DNA from: Acidobacteriaceae bacterium
Lineage (GTDB): Bacteria; Acidobacteriota; Terriglobia; Terriglobales; Acidobacteriaceae
Assembly (NCBI GenBank): GCA_025352065.1
Contig: JANXUC010000002.1
Span: 87,763-151,762 of the forward strand
DNA: 64,000 bases
Direction: 5' to 3'
Shown here: one piece after another, positions 44,301 to 51,055 of the stretch
Position numbering within the stretch: position 1 is the first letter of the stretch
Layout of the letters: the number at the start of each line of letters is the position of its first letter
The notes under the pieces: model-generated
What the model was told of the DNA's origin: nothing
The model's database searches: none
What the model saw: the letters and a program-made list of their open reading frames with translations, nothing else
Position numbers and translations under genes: made by a program

Positions 44301-44720
44301 CTGCTGGTCAACTACTCCGGCCACGGTTCGGTGGAAGTCTGGGGACATCTGCTTAATGATGCCGATGCTGCGGCGCTCACCAACGGCAACCGCCTGCCAG
44401 TGGTGCTGGCGACGGATTGCCTGAACGGCTTCTTCGATGACGTCTTCACTACCAGCATGGCGGAAAGCTTGCTGCTGGCGCGAGACGGCGGAGCCGTGGC
44501 GGTCTTTGCCGCTTCGAGCCTCAATGACGATCCACCGCAGGCTGAGTTGGACAAGAACGTTGTCCAAGGGCTGTTCTCAGGGCAGAACCCAACCCTGGGA
44601 GACGCTATTCACGCGGCCAAGTCGAAATCCAACGATCTCGACATCCGCCGCACCTACATCCTGTTCGGCGATCCGGCGATGCATTTGCACCGGACCGGGA
44701 CGGCGACAAGCCAGAAATAG
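38364..44720 (+). CDS. Giant fusion: S26/SipW-like peptidase domain plus secreted DUF11/C25 (gingipain-like) protease
   Basis: 2118 residues in one open frame. Residues 1-115 are an S24/S26-like domain: GLSMLPAIPDGG (Ser33) ... GDIVLVDEG ... FRAHRLI (His71), the Ser/His layout of SipW/Sec11 signal peptidases. An in-frame ATG at 38712 (residue 117) has AAAGGAAA upstream and begins a long signal peptide with hydrophobic core at about 157-177 (ALGALALVMFGLAAAPASA). Then come a beta-rich domain, DUF11 at about 395-509, a very Gly-rich part (690-1005), two more DUF11 (1019-1249), a GFNVYREENG module (about 1290) and a peptidase C25 domain with YSGHG (His1987) and ATDCLNG (Cys2019). It is the last gene of the cassette and may mature or expose the product. 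Confidence 0.8.
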   Translation: MRTPRLDSSAFRALAHELLQAGRNVRFQAQGLSMLPAIPDGGILEVAPVQRLQLRLGDIVLVDEGSKFRAHRLISKNEILDQFITQGDASLEPDSPVRATQIMGRVMARVITKETTMNGSEQRVELTGMQARARRNLAVARGVASNWVRKALGMRRAAALGALALVMFGLAAAPASAQVVFDATSFQGANTTSGSNFTFTHTTGAGANRTLIVGTTSNIAPNTAAQVASITYGARPLTFLGAHNDAGNTRRVEMWFLLAPASGTNTITITMNAFGLGNVGVAAGSITVSGADQTDPVRPFVSSDGATGKVSELDVPSAVNEFVYAVEAIAGNFTQTGFTPLTQQWTGNTGTGTAADVDGAGYTIAGAPNVPIPVTFAPTTGTNWSAGAISIFPLQADLGVTVTDKGAILAGANATYTITVRNNGGSDAPLSSLTYTLAAGQTFFSATPSQGSCSGTTTITCALGTIKSASSATVTVVATVAAAGNYTTTATISSPQVDLNQSNNAFSITLPVLQAIVCATPGKDGPGGTLASVVNTYYAGTASAAKGLTSISVSAARGGGGPNVATGDLLLVMQMQDAAINTSNNANYGDGTGAGSGSTSLNNAGAYEYVRATGSRAGGAIPVVGAGPTGGLIYDYSNAAASNTQGQRRFQVIRVPQYTTATLGSTLTASVWDGTTGGVLALDVGDTLTLNTVTVSVDGLGFRGGAGLQMNGVTGGATNTDFQFAAPATYAGTVVNGWHGSKGEGIAGTPQWVESGATFLTSGSNYPSGTAADGSMARGAPGNAGGGGTDSGGTNDENSGGGGGGNGGVGGAGGNTWRADRPIGGIGGAVFSASVNRISMGGGGGAGSRNNSDTDNQASAGAPGGGIVLIRAGFLSGTAIITANGAAAYNGTLNDGGGGGGAGGSILILTEAGGESGLTLKANGGIGGGGWSSQAFTAFGSEPHGPGGGGAGGFILTSGLPASTSRTGGKNGTTTTSQFEWGADAGTNGPSPQANAKLSQVAGVRGAAECNAPDCIISKTHVGNFVRGTAGNTYTLTVTNASPSVATSGTVTVVDSLASAPGLTITAMSGTGWTCTVLPTCTRSDALAPLASYPVITVTVTVAPNPASSLQTNIATVSGGGETQTNNDTATNPTTIIGTLLTITKTGAPNPIKPGQTLTYTINIKNTGPNNEATATLTDPLPTTDVTFVSVSHVDVGTTGVCLQAGGTVTCTYTPFNKGATSAITITTTTLIPDTVVNTATITDTDTANDTVSAIATTTTTFPTSVEMHAFSAQHSASGNALVWKTGGESHNLGFNVYREENGTRVKVNASLIAGSALRMKLNSQTHSGNSYAWIDSNAKPGAGYWLEDVSLNGTRTMHGPAYVGAAASSQPDVVASSLLGELNRQAASANTPAAKLDAKAASAADTMQDRSHAEPHFARVEAVTQQQRDKQFELAAHSAVKLSLRSEGWYRVSQTQLVAAGLDPSADPQMLRLFVRAIEQPIRVTGATAGRGGFGPNAAIEFYGTGIDTPYSDAHIGWLVAGNGAGLRIQESPNTGGNQDQLTSFPYAVELRQKLTYFAALLNGEDKNNFFGAIITSTPVDQVLTTHGVANAGSETAQLEVALQGATDNTAHSISVNFNGTYLGTLNFNGQEMGTITLDVPAGLLQEGDNTATFTALNGDNDISVVEHLTVHYAHTYTADSDMLRFTAPAGGQVQITGFQNKPERLVDITDASHPVVLQPKISGTAGSYALDVNVPWNNSGTHTLLALAWDELSHAPAQKNEPSTWHAAQAGSDIVMLTHPSFTGGLQPLVDHRRSQGETVSVVSIDDVFDEFNFGERSPHAMRDFLATATGKWKTAPHYLLLVGDASFDPRNYLGFGHLDFMPTRTVETLYLKTSSDEWFSDFKNTGVGEIATGRLPVRTQDDIQTAVRKIVGYDKNSGTWTNGALLVADNDPTQPFDQDTKTVQGLLPSSMKVTTIFADQDANAHADVLAGINAGQLLVNYSGHGSVEVWGHLLNDADAAALTNGNRLPVVLATDCLNGFFDDVFTTSMAESLLLARDGGAVAVFAASSLNDDPPQAELDKNVVQGLFSGQNPTLGDAIHAAKSKSNDLDIRRTYILFGDPAMHLHRTGTATSQK

Positions 44721-44749
44721 CGCGACGTTTCCGAGACGCTATCAATGCG

Positions 44750-44781
44750 AATGGCGGATATTCCAATGAATATCCGCCATT
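44750..44781. terminator. Bidirectional terminator hairpin after the cassette
   Basis: AATGGCGGATATTC (44750-44763), loop CAAT, GAATATCCGCCATT (44768-44781): a perfect 14-base-pair stem followed by CGTCCTTTTG. It lies between the convergent C25 gene and the sensor kinase gene and can end both transcripts. Confidence 0.85.
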
Positions 44782-44815
44782 CGTCCTTTTGAAACTCCTG
44801 CCCCACACAAATGGC

Positions 44816-46180
44816 TTAGTTGCTGGCTTGTATGGCTCGGTTGCTGGTTTGTAGCGGCAGCCGAATTTCGACCATCAGTCCGACGCCCGGTAGATTGGCC
44901 GCACTCACCGTCCCGCCATGCAGTCGCACCGCGCGCTCGGTGATGGCCAGTCCCAGCCCGGATCCTCCCGTTTGCCGGCCCCGCGCGTCATCCACGCGAA
45001 AGAAAGGGTGAAAAAGTTTTCCCAGAGCCGCTTCTGGCACTCCCGGCCCGTGATCGCTGACTCGAATCACCGCCACGCTTCCGCCGGGCGAAGCTTCATT
45101 TTGTAAACGGACTTCCACAGCCGTGCCCTCGGTGGTGTAGCGAGTAGCATTTCGCACGACATTCTCAATCGCGCTCCGCAATAAAGCGGGACTGCCGGTA
45201 ACAGTACACTCCTGCTCGACAACCGCGACAACGTGACAATTCCGGCTCTGCGCCTCAAAGTCGGCGTCCTTCGCAATCTCCTGAATCAGTTCCCCCAACT
45301 GTAGAGACGAACGATCCAGCAGTTCCTGACCTGCCTCCAGCCGCGAAAGCGTGAGCAGGCGGGCAATCATTTTTTCCAGGCGACCTGACTCCAGTTCCAT
45401 ACGATCCAACGCGCTCGCCGCTTCCGGCCCGGTGCGCTGCCGAGCCAGGCCCAGAGCCACGTTCAGGCGCGCCAGCGGAGAGCGCAGCTCATGTGAGATG
45501 TCGTTGAGCAGGCGGTTTTGTTCGCTGACCAACGTCTCCATGCGCCCGGCCATGCCGTCGAAGTCGCGGACAAGCTCTGCAATTTCGTCGTGGCGATTGC
45601 TCTTCACGCCCGCACGCGCCGTCAGGTCGCCAGCGGCCAGTTTCTGGGTGGCAGCTCGCAAGCGCACCACCGGAGCCGTTAGATATCTCGCCAGCAAATA
45701 GCAAACCAGCCCGGAGGTTAGGACAGCGATCAGTAAACCCAACCCGTGCAGGCCTCGCGGTCCCATGAACATCAGTGGCCCTGGCCGAACCTCCGCGACC
45801 AACGTGTAGGAGTGCCCGCTGGGTCCCACTGTCGTCTGCTTCAGCAAATGCAACGGAAGCAGCCAGCCGAAAAAGCCATGCCGTCTGTTTTCATGCGCAT
45901 CCGCCACCCACTTTGGCACGCGACGGCCCGTGACTTCCTGCGCGTCTTCATCCAACAAGAAGAAGTGCAGGCGTTCTTCGTCCTCCAGCTTATGGATGTA
46001 ATCGATCAGGGTAATCGGCCCGCTCTGTTCGTAAACGGCAGCGGCCTCCGCAGCCATGCCGGGAGGCAGTTGAGGCTCTCCGCGAGGTCGCAGGGCCAGG
46101 GTCGCCACAATCGCAAGCACGATAAAGAGCGCCTGCGCCAGCCAAAATGACAGAAAGATTCTAAGGAAGAGGCTTCTCAT
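44816..46180 (-). CDS. CpxA-like sensor histidine kinase
   Basis: 454 residues. Two transmembrane helices (SFWLAQALFIVLAIVATLAL, about 11-30; GLLIAVLTSGLVCYLLARYL, about 147-167) flank a periplasmic sensor of about 115 residues. HAMP, HisKA (DISHELRSPLARLNVALG, with the phosphorylated His) and HATPase follow (ENVVRNATRYT, DHGPGVPEAALGKLFHPFFR, GSGLGLAITERAV). The order and helix-periplasm-helix layout match CpxA. The partner response regulator begins 10 bases away upstream, and a Spy-like gene is divergent from the pair, which supports an envelope-stress role. Confidence 0.88.
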   Translation of the reverse strand: MRSLFLRIFLSFWLAQALFIVLAIVATLALRPRGEPQLPPGMAAEAAAVYEQSGPITLIDYIHKLEDEERLHFFLLDEDAQEVTGRRVPKWVADAHENRRHGFFGWLLPLHLLKQTTVGPSGHSYTLVAEVRPGPLMFMGPRGLHGLGLLIAVLTSGLVCYLLARYLTAPVVRLRAATQKLAAGDLTARAGVKSNRHDEIAELVRDFDGMAGRMETLVSEQNRLLNDISHELRSPLARLNVALGLARQRTGPEAASALDRMELESGRLEKMIARLLTLSRLEAGQELLDRSSLQLGELIQEIAKDADFEAQSRNCHVVAVVEQECTVTGSPALLRSAIENVVRNATRYTTEGTAVEVRLQNEASPGGSVAVIRVSDHGPGVPEAALGKLFHPFFRVDDARGRQTGGSGLGLAITERAVRLHGGTVSAANLPGVGLMVEIRLPLQTSNRAIQASN

Positions 46181-46190
46181 GCCGTTCCGA

Positions 46191-46973
46191 TCAGGACTTC
46201 ACCACGCGCTCATTGCCGCTCTTGAGGTGAGGAGCGCCGTTGCGTCGTGCATCGTTGCTATGTGCGTCGCTGCGCCCTCCGTCCAGCGCGCCGGCAAAAA
46301 TATAGCCTACGCCGCGCACGGTCTTGATGTGATCTTCTGCCGCACCGTTGTCGCCCAGTTTCTTGCGAACTTTGCTGACGTGCATATCGATGCTGCGGTC
46401 AAACGGTGCGAACTTGCGTCCCAGCGCCGCGTCCGCCAGCTTTTCCCGTGTGACCACCTGCCCTGCGAAGCGCAGCAGCACTTCCAGCAAATTAAACTCC
46501 ACCGAAGTCAGATCTACGACGACGCCCGCCTGCCGCACCAAGCGGGTAGAAGTGTCCAACTCAATATCGCCCGCCTGCAAAACGGAAGGTAGTTGCGCGG
46601 CGGCAGGATTCTGGGTGCGCCGCAGAATTGCTCGAATACGCGCCACCAGCTCACGAGGATTAAAGGGCTTGGGAAGATAGTCGTCCGCGCCGAGTTCCAA
46701 CCCAAGAATGCGGTCGACATCTTCACCCCGCGCCGTCAGCAACAGCACGGGCGTTCGAGAAGTTCCGGCCCGCAATCGCCGCAAAACTTCAAAGCCATTC
46801 ATTCCGGGCAGCATTACATCCAGCACCACCAGGATGTGTTCCGCCTTCAGCGCGCGCGCCAGTCCTCGGTCGCCGCTATGCACCGATTCCACCTCGAACC
46901 CTTCGCCGGAAAGGTACTCCGTCACCAAGGCACAGAGTTCCACATCGTCGTCGATGATCAAAATCTTTTCCAT
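46191..46973 (-). CDS. CpxR-like OmpR family response regulator
   Basis: 260 residues from ATG 46973; a TTG nine bases upstream is less likely. Receiver domain with acidic pocket EKILIIDDDVELC and phosphorylation site VVLDVMLPGMNG, then PKPFNPRELVARIRAILRR. C-terminal winged helix with VTREKLADAALGRKFAPFDR, SIDMHVSKVRKKLGD and HIKTVRGVGYIF. The tail after the domain (about 35 residues, His/Asp/Asn/Arg-rich) is longer than usual. Followed by the sensor kinase on the same strand. CpxR-box-like sites upstream suggest autoregulation. Confidence 0.9.
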   Translation of the reverse strand: MEKILIIDDDVELCALVTEYLSGEGFEVESVHSGDRGLARALKAEHILVVLDVMLPGMNGFEVLRRLRAGTSRTPVLLLTARGEDVDRILGLELGADDYLPKPFNPRELVARIRAILRRTQNPAAAQLPSVLQAGDIELDTSTRLVRQAGVVVDLTSVEFNLLEVLLRFAGQVVTREKLADAALGRKFAPFDRSIDMHVSKVRKKLGDNGAAEDHIKTVRGVGYIFAGALDGGRSDAHSNDARRNGAPHLKSGNERVVKS

Positions 46974-47004
46974 ACGATCCAAGCCACGCCCTTAACTCTA
47001 TTGT

Positions 47005-47098
47005 TTTACACCAATTACGGCGGGTTAGCTGTAAAGAAGTGTCAACCAGAAGCCACCCCGCATTGACAAACTTTTACCTTGCTTGACCGACTCTTTAC
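47005..47098. promoter_or_regulatory. Cluster of CpxR-box-like sites between cpxR-like and spy-like genes
   Basis: The E. coli CpxR box is GTAAA-N5-GTAAA. Here GTAAA-gaagt-GTCAA lies at 47031-47045. On the other strand TTTAC-cttgc-TTGAC lies at 47073-47087. Extra TTTAC half-sites are at 47005 and 47094. A TTGACA at 47063-47068 could be a -35. One mismatch in each pair. Suggests that the regulator controls both itself and the spy-like gene. Confidence 0.55.
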
Positions 47099-47222
47099 CG
47101 CACGTTTTCGCAGAAAGCGTATTCCTAGTTACAGGCACAACGTTACAGGCACAACGGGAATGCGGCCCTCGCGCCGAGAAATCAGAAACAAGAATCGACA
47201 GGAAAACAGGAGGCAACAAATC

Positions 47223-47717
47223 ATGCAGTGGACACGCAACAAGCAAATCGCAGGGATCGCAGCCGTGGTCGCGCTCGCAGGGGCGTTCGCTCTATCGCAA
47301 GGCGGACGGCACCACATGGGCGGGATGGGTATGGGTTTCGGCCCTGGCCCGGATCACATTCTGGCATTCATGACCGACGCCCTGGACCTGACCGACGCTC
47401 AGCAGACACAAGCCAAAGCAATCTTGGACAGGGAAAAGCCAACCTTCGAAGCGCTTGCGTCGAAGATGTCTGAAGCACACAAGCAACTTTCGGCTTTGGG
47501 CGAGAATGGAACTTTTGATGAAGCGTCTGTACGCGCACTGGCCAACCAGAATGTGCCGACAATGGTCGAGATGATTGTCCAGACCACCCGAGTGAAGTCC
47601 GAACTGTACGCTCTTCTAACGCCGGAGCAAAAGGCAAAGGCATCCAAGATCATGCAGCGCCATCAGGATCGTATGATGCAGCACATGCATAACGGCGGCG
47701 AAGGGCCGGGCCTCTAG
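47223..47717 (+). CDS. Spy/CpxP-like periplasmic chaperone
   Basis: 164 residues. Signal peptide (NKQIAGIAAVVALAGAFALS), a His/Gly/Met-rich start of the mature part (RHHMGGMGMGFGPGPDH) and a long helical part with the two LTxxQ motifs of the Spy/CpxP family (LDLTDAQQTQAK and LLTPEQKAKASK). The C-terminus is again His/Met/Gly-rich (RMMQHMHNGG), which may bind metals. AGGAGG at 47208-47213 fixes the start at 47223. Divergent from a CpxRA-like pair, as for stress-induced envelope chaperones. Confidence 0.88.
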   Translation: MQWTRNKQIAGIAAVVALAGAFALSQGGRHHMGGMGMGFGPGPDHILAFMTDALDLTDAQQTQAKAILDREKPTFEALASKMSEAHKQLSALGENGTFDEASVRALANQNVPTMVEMIVQTTRVKSELYALLTPEQKAKASKIMQRHQDRMMQHMHNGGEGPGL

Positions 47718-47760
47718 ATTGGGCTTGCAGGAAGTTGTAACGTCGCGAAGAGGGAAACAA

Positions 47761-47797
47761 AAAAGAGGGAAACGGCATGCCGCTTCCCTCTTTTTTT
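47761..47797 (+). terminator. Rho-independent terminator after spy-like gene
   Basis: AAGAGGGAAaCGGCATGCCG followed by CTTCCCTCTTTTTTT: a strong stem with a run of seven T, right after the spy-like gene. Confidence 0.9.
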
Positions 47798-47883
47798 AGA
47801 GTACAACGTAGCCGCAGGCGCCTCGCCTGTGTGGGCGCTTAGGAAGGAGTGCTCGCAAAGAGAACTCCCTTCGTCATCCCCTA

Positions 47884-48900
47884 CTACCCCATAGTCAATA
47901 CAACCCGGAACCGCACTTTCCCGCTGATCATCTGCTGATAACCTTCTGCGGCCTTTTCCAGCGGATAGCGCTCAATCATCGGTCGCACACCCGTTCTGCT
48001 GCTGAAACGCATGGTGTCTTCCGAATCCGGTGCCACTCCCGAAGGCCAGCCCTGAATCCCGCGACGGCCCATGATCAGCGCCACCGGATTCACCTGCATA
48101 GGTTCTCCAGGCGCAGCGACAATCAACAGCTTGCCGTTTACGGAAAGACCATCCACCACCGACGCAATCGTTTTGCTATCCGGTGCCGTGGCTAAGATAA
48201 TTCGCGCACCGCCCAGCTTCTTCAGTTCCCGAGCGGCGTCTGTGGCAGATGAATCAATGTACTGATCCGCACCCAGCTTCTTCGCCAGCGCTTCTTTGTC
48301 GCCTCCGCGCCCAATGGCGACCGTGTGAAAACCCATCTTGCTGGCATACTGCACGCCCAAGTGGCCAAGACCGCCGATTCCTTGCACCGCGACCACATCT
48401 CCCGGTCGCGCGCCAGAATTGCGCAGCGCATTGAACGTCGTAATTCCAGCGCACAGCAACGGCGCCGCTTCGTCGGCGGAAATCCCGTCGGGCATAGCCG
48501 CGACAGCTTCTTCGGGAGCGATCATGTATTCCGCATATCCGCCGTCATAGGAGATGCCTGTGATTTTTTCATTTTGGCAGGAAATAAAGTCGCCCCGGCG
48601 GCAAGCATCGCATTCGAAGCAGTGTCCGCCATGCCAGCCCACTCCCACCTTCTGGCCCTTGTTCCAAATCGTTACGCCGGCGCCAACTTCGTCAATCACG
48701 CCTGCAACTTCGTGTCCCGGAACTCTGGGATACTTGACGCCCGGCCAGTGACCTTCCTTCACCAGCGCATCACTGTGGCAGATCCCGCACGCCTGAACCT
48801 TGATGCGCACTTGCAGGGGACCCGGTTGTGGAATTTCACGTTCCACAATCTCAAAATCGCCGCCCGCCTTGGATACCTGAACCGCCTTCATCGTCGCCAT
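47884..48900 (-). CDS. Zinc-dependent alcohol dehydrogenase (AdhP/MDR family)
   Basis: 338 residues. N-terminal catalytic domain with CGICHSDALVKEGHWPG (zinc Cys/His), GHEVAGVIDEVG, and the structural-zinc cysteine cluster HCFECDACRRGDFISC. Rossmann domain AVQGIGGLGHLGVQYA for NAD(P). AdhP-like proteins oxidise simple alcohols; the GISYDGGYAEYM region fits. The start at 48900 has AGGAAGAA upstream. Single gene flanked by repeats; the preferred substrate cannot be inferred. Confidence 0.92.
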   Translation of the reverse strand: MATMKAVQVSKAGGDFEIVEREIPQPGPLQVRIKVQACGICHSDALVKEGHWPGVKYPRVPGHEVAGVIDEVGAGVTIWNKGQKVGVGWHGGHCFECDACRRGDFISCQNEKITGISYDGGYAEYMIAPEEAVAAMPDGISADEAAPLLCAGITTFNALRNSGARPGDVVAVQGIGGLGHLGVQYASKMGFHTVAIGRGGDKEALAKKLGADQYIDSSATDAARELKKLGGARIILATAPDSKTIASVVDGLSVNGKLLIVAAPGEPMQVNPVALIMGRRGIQGWPSGVAPDSEDTMRFSSRTGVRPMIERYPLEKAAEGYQQMISGKVRFRVVLTMG

Positions 48901-48943
48901 AGTTCTTCCTCGTATAATTTGTATGTTGTAAATGCTGTCGATT

Positions 48944-48969
48944 GTGTAGGGCGAGCATTCCTGCTCGCC
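48944..48969 (+). repeat. Family A palindromic repeat
   Basis: GTGTAGGGCGAGCATTCCTG then CTCGCC; followed directly by family B elements. Confidence 0.8.
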
Positions 48970-48980
48970 AGTTTTTGACT

Positions 48981-49091
48981 GTGTGGCAGCGGAGCTTGCT
49001 CCGCTGGCTCTTGATCTTGCAATTTTGAAAATTACTGAAACTCAGGTTTTGTAAGGCCAAAATCACAACGGAGCAAGCTCCGTTGCCACAC
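48981..49091. repeat. Inverted pair of family B repeats (GTGTGGCAGCGGAGCTTGCT)
   Basis: 48981-49007 reads GTGTGGCAGCGGAGCTTGCT and CCGCTGG; 49067-49091 is the reverse complement of the same element (CAACGGAGCAAGCTCCGTTG, CCACAC). A third copy lies at 61672-61697. REPIN-like. Confidence 0.8.
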
Positions 49092-49095
49092 GTGC

Positions 49096-50856
49096 TTACG
49101 TCCGCGCAATCTCCTCCGCCTGACCTTCTCCCACCTGCTGCCGCCACATCGCGTAGTAGAGGCCTTTCAGCGCCACCAACTCCTCATGCCGTCCCGCTTC
49201 GGCGACGCGACCTTTTTCTAAAACAAAGATTCTGTCCGCATGCATAATCGTCGACAGCCGGTGCGCAATCAGGATCGTGATGCCTTCCTGTTCGCGAGTG
49301 ATATCGCGAATCGTGCGGCTCACTTCCTCTTCCGTTAGAGAGTCGAGCGAGGACGTAGCTTCGTCAAACACCAGCAACTGCGGCATCCTCAGCAGTGCGC
49401 GAGCAATAGATAGCCGCTGTTTTTCGCCACCGGAAAGCTTCACTCCGCCCTCGCCAATCACCGTATCCAGGCCGCGATCCGCGCGGTCGAGCAGGCTTTG
49501 CACCGACGCCTTATGCAACACATCAAGACACTCCGCATCGCTCGCTCCGGGCTTTACGAATTGCAAGTTCTCCCGAATCGATCCCGAGAAGAGCTGTGAA
49601 TCCTGCGTGACGAAGCCAATCCGTTCCCGGAACAAATCCAGGTCAATGCGGTTCCCTGGAATACCGTTGTAAAGAATCTCCCCGGATTGCGGTGGATACA
49701 GCCCTACCAATAGCTTGACGAGCGTGGTCTTGCCCGCGCCGGACGGACCCACAAAAGCAATCGTGTCCCGGCTCGCCGCACTGAACGAAATTCCTTTCAG
49801 CGCTGGCTCCGAAGCTGTCGGATGTTTGAATGTGACGTCGGCGAACTGCAGGGTGAGCAAATCGTCGATCGCCACGGGATTCTCCGGCTTGGGATCGCGT
49901 GGCGTATCCATGATGTTCTGGAAATTCTTCAGCGAGACTTCCGTCTCGCGATAAGTCGCAATAATGCTTCCCAATTCCTGCAGAGGCGCAAAGATAAAGA
50001 ACGAATAGAACATCAGCGAGAAATACTGCCCGACTGTGATCTCGTGCCGGAAGATGAGGTACAGCATCAGGAACAGCAGTGACGTGCGCAACGCATTCAC
50101 GACGGTGCCCTGCACGAAACTCAGGCTGCGCAAGTAGCGTACCTTCCTGAGTTCCAGCTGGAGAATTTTCTCCGTAGTATTGTTTAGCCGCGAAATCTCT
50201 TGCTGCGCCAAACCCAGACTCTTCACCAGTTCAATATTCCGGAGCGATTCCGTAGTAGCTCCGGCCAAGGCCGTCGTCTCTCCAACAATTGCCTTCTGCA
50301 CCTTCTTAATCCGCTTGCTCAGCATGGAGCTGATCCATCCCAGTAGCGGCACCGCGACGAGAAACGCCGGCATAATTGCCCAATGCGTTTTTACGGCGTA
50401 CACCATCACAAAAATCACGCCGATCAAAGATGTAAACAGCGTATTAATGCCCGCCGTGATGAACTTCTCCACGTCCGACCGCACGCGTTGCAACTTTCCC
50501 AGTGTTTCGCCGCTGCGCTGGTCTTCAAACACCGAGTACGGCAATTCGAGGGAATGCCGCAGTCCGTCCGAATACATTTCCGCGCCCACCCGCTGCGTGA
50601 TCACGTTGACGAAGTAATCCTGAAAGTTCTTCGCCACGCGAGAAACAAACGCCACTCCCACCGCCAACCCAAGCAGAAAGCCGACGCCGTGCAGGAACTT
50701 AGAGAATTCTGCCGGCGGATGTATGGCGTACCCATCAATCAAATAACGGGCAATCAATGGATCCAGCAATGAAAATATCTGGTTGGTCGCGGCCAAAACC
50801 AAAGCCACGAGCACGAGTTTCCAGTAGCGCTTAAGGTACTGAAGAAGAAGGTTCAT
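49096..50856 (-). CDS. ABC transporter, fused permease and ATP-binding protein (exporter type)
   Basis: 586 residues, half-transporter of the MsbA/LmrA/BmrA type. Six transmembrane helices in the first 300 residues (VLVALVLAATNQIFSLLD, FLLGLAVGVAFVSRVA and so on). The nucleotide-binding domain has Walker A GPSGAGKTTLVK, Q-loop FVTQDSQLFSG, signature KLSGGEKQRLSIARA, Walker B LLVFDEATSSLDS and switch His IAHRLS. No C39 peptidase domain, so it is not a dedicated bacteriocin exporter. The substrate is unknown: lipids, drugs or peptides. Monocistronic, on the opposite strand to the cassette. Confidence 0.92.
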   Translation of the reverse strand: MNLLLQYLKRYWKLVLVALVLAATNQIFSLLDPLIARYLIDGYAIHPPAEFSKFLHGVGFLLGLAVGVAFVSRVAKNFQDYFVNVITQRVGAEMYSDGLRHSLELPYSVFEDQRSGETLGKLQRVRSDVEKFITAGINTLFTSLIGVIFVMVYAVKTHWAIMPAFLVAVPLLGWISSMLSKRIKKVQKAIVGETTALAGATTESLRNIELVKSLGLAQQEISRLNNTTEKILQLELRKVRYLRSLSFVQGTVVNALRTSLLFLMLYLIFRHEITVGQYFSLMFYSFFIFAPLQELGSIIATYRETEVSLKNFQNIMDTPRDPKPENPVAIDDLLTLQFADVTFKHPTASEPALKGISFSAASRDTIAFVGPSGAGKTTLVKLLVGLYPPQSGEILYNGIPGNRIDLDLFRERIGFVTQDSQLFSGSIRENLQFVKPGASDAECLDVLHKASVQSLLDRADRGLDTVIGEGGVKLSGGEKQRLSIARALLRMPQLLVFDEATSSLDSLTEEEVSRTIRDITREQEGITILIAHRLSTIMHADRIFVLEKGRVAEAGRHEELVALKGLYYAMWRQQVGEGQAEEIART

Positions 50857-51055
50857 AACAGGTCGGCAGCGCTGGGAAGAAACTCAGGCTGTCGTCTTGT
50901 AAAGATGTTGGAATCTGGGCTTATGATTCACGAATGTTGGCAGGCCGACTGTAGGGCGGGCCTCAAGCGATTCAACCGGATTCGCATCGGCTGGGATCTG
51001 GCTACATCTATATATTGGCTCTTGAATTGGTAAGATTCCTAGCGCGGAGAACTAC

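Noticed and set aside
43533..44567. 344-codon minus-strand open frame
   Set aside because: Antisense shadow of the C25 domain; high-G+C codon bias opens this frame.
49096..50856. ABC transporter as exporter of the peptide product
   Set aside because: It lies 4.3 kb beyond a terminator on the opposite strand, lacks a C39 leader-peptidase domain and is separated by unrelated genes. A link cannot be excluded, but nothing supports it.
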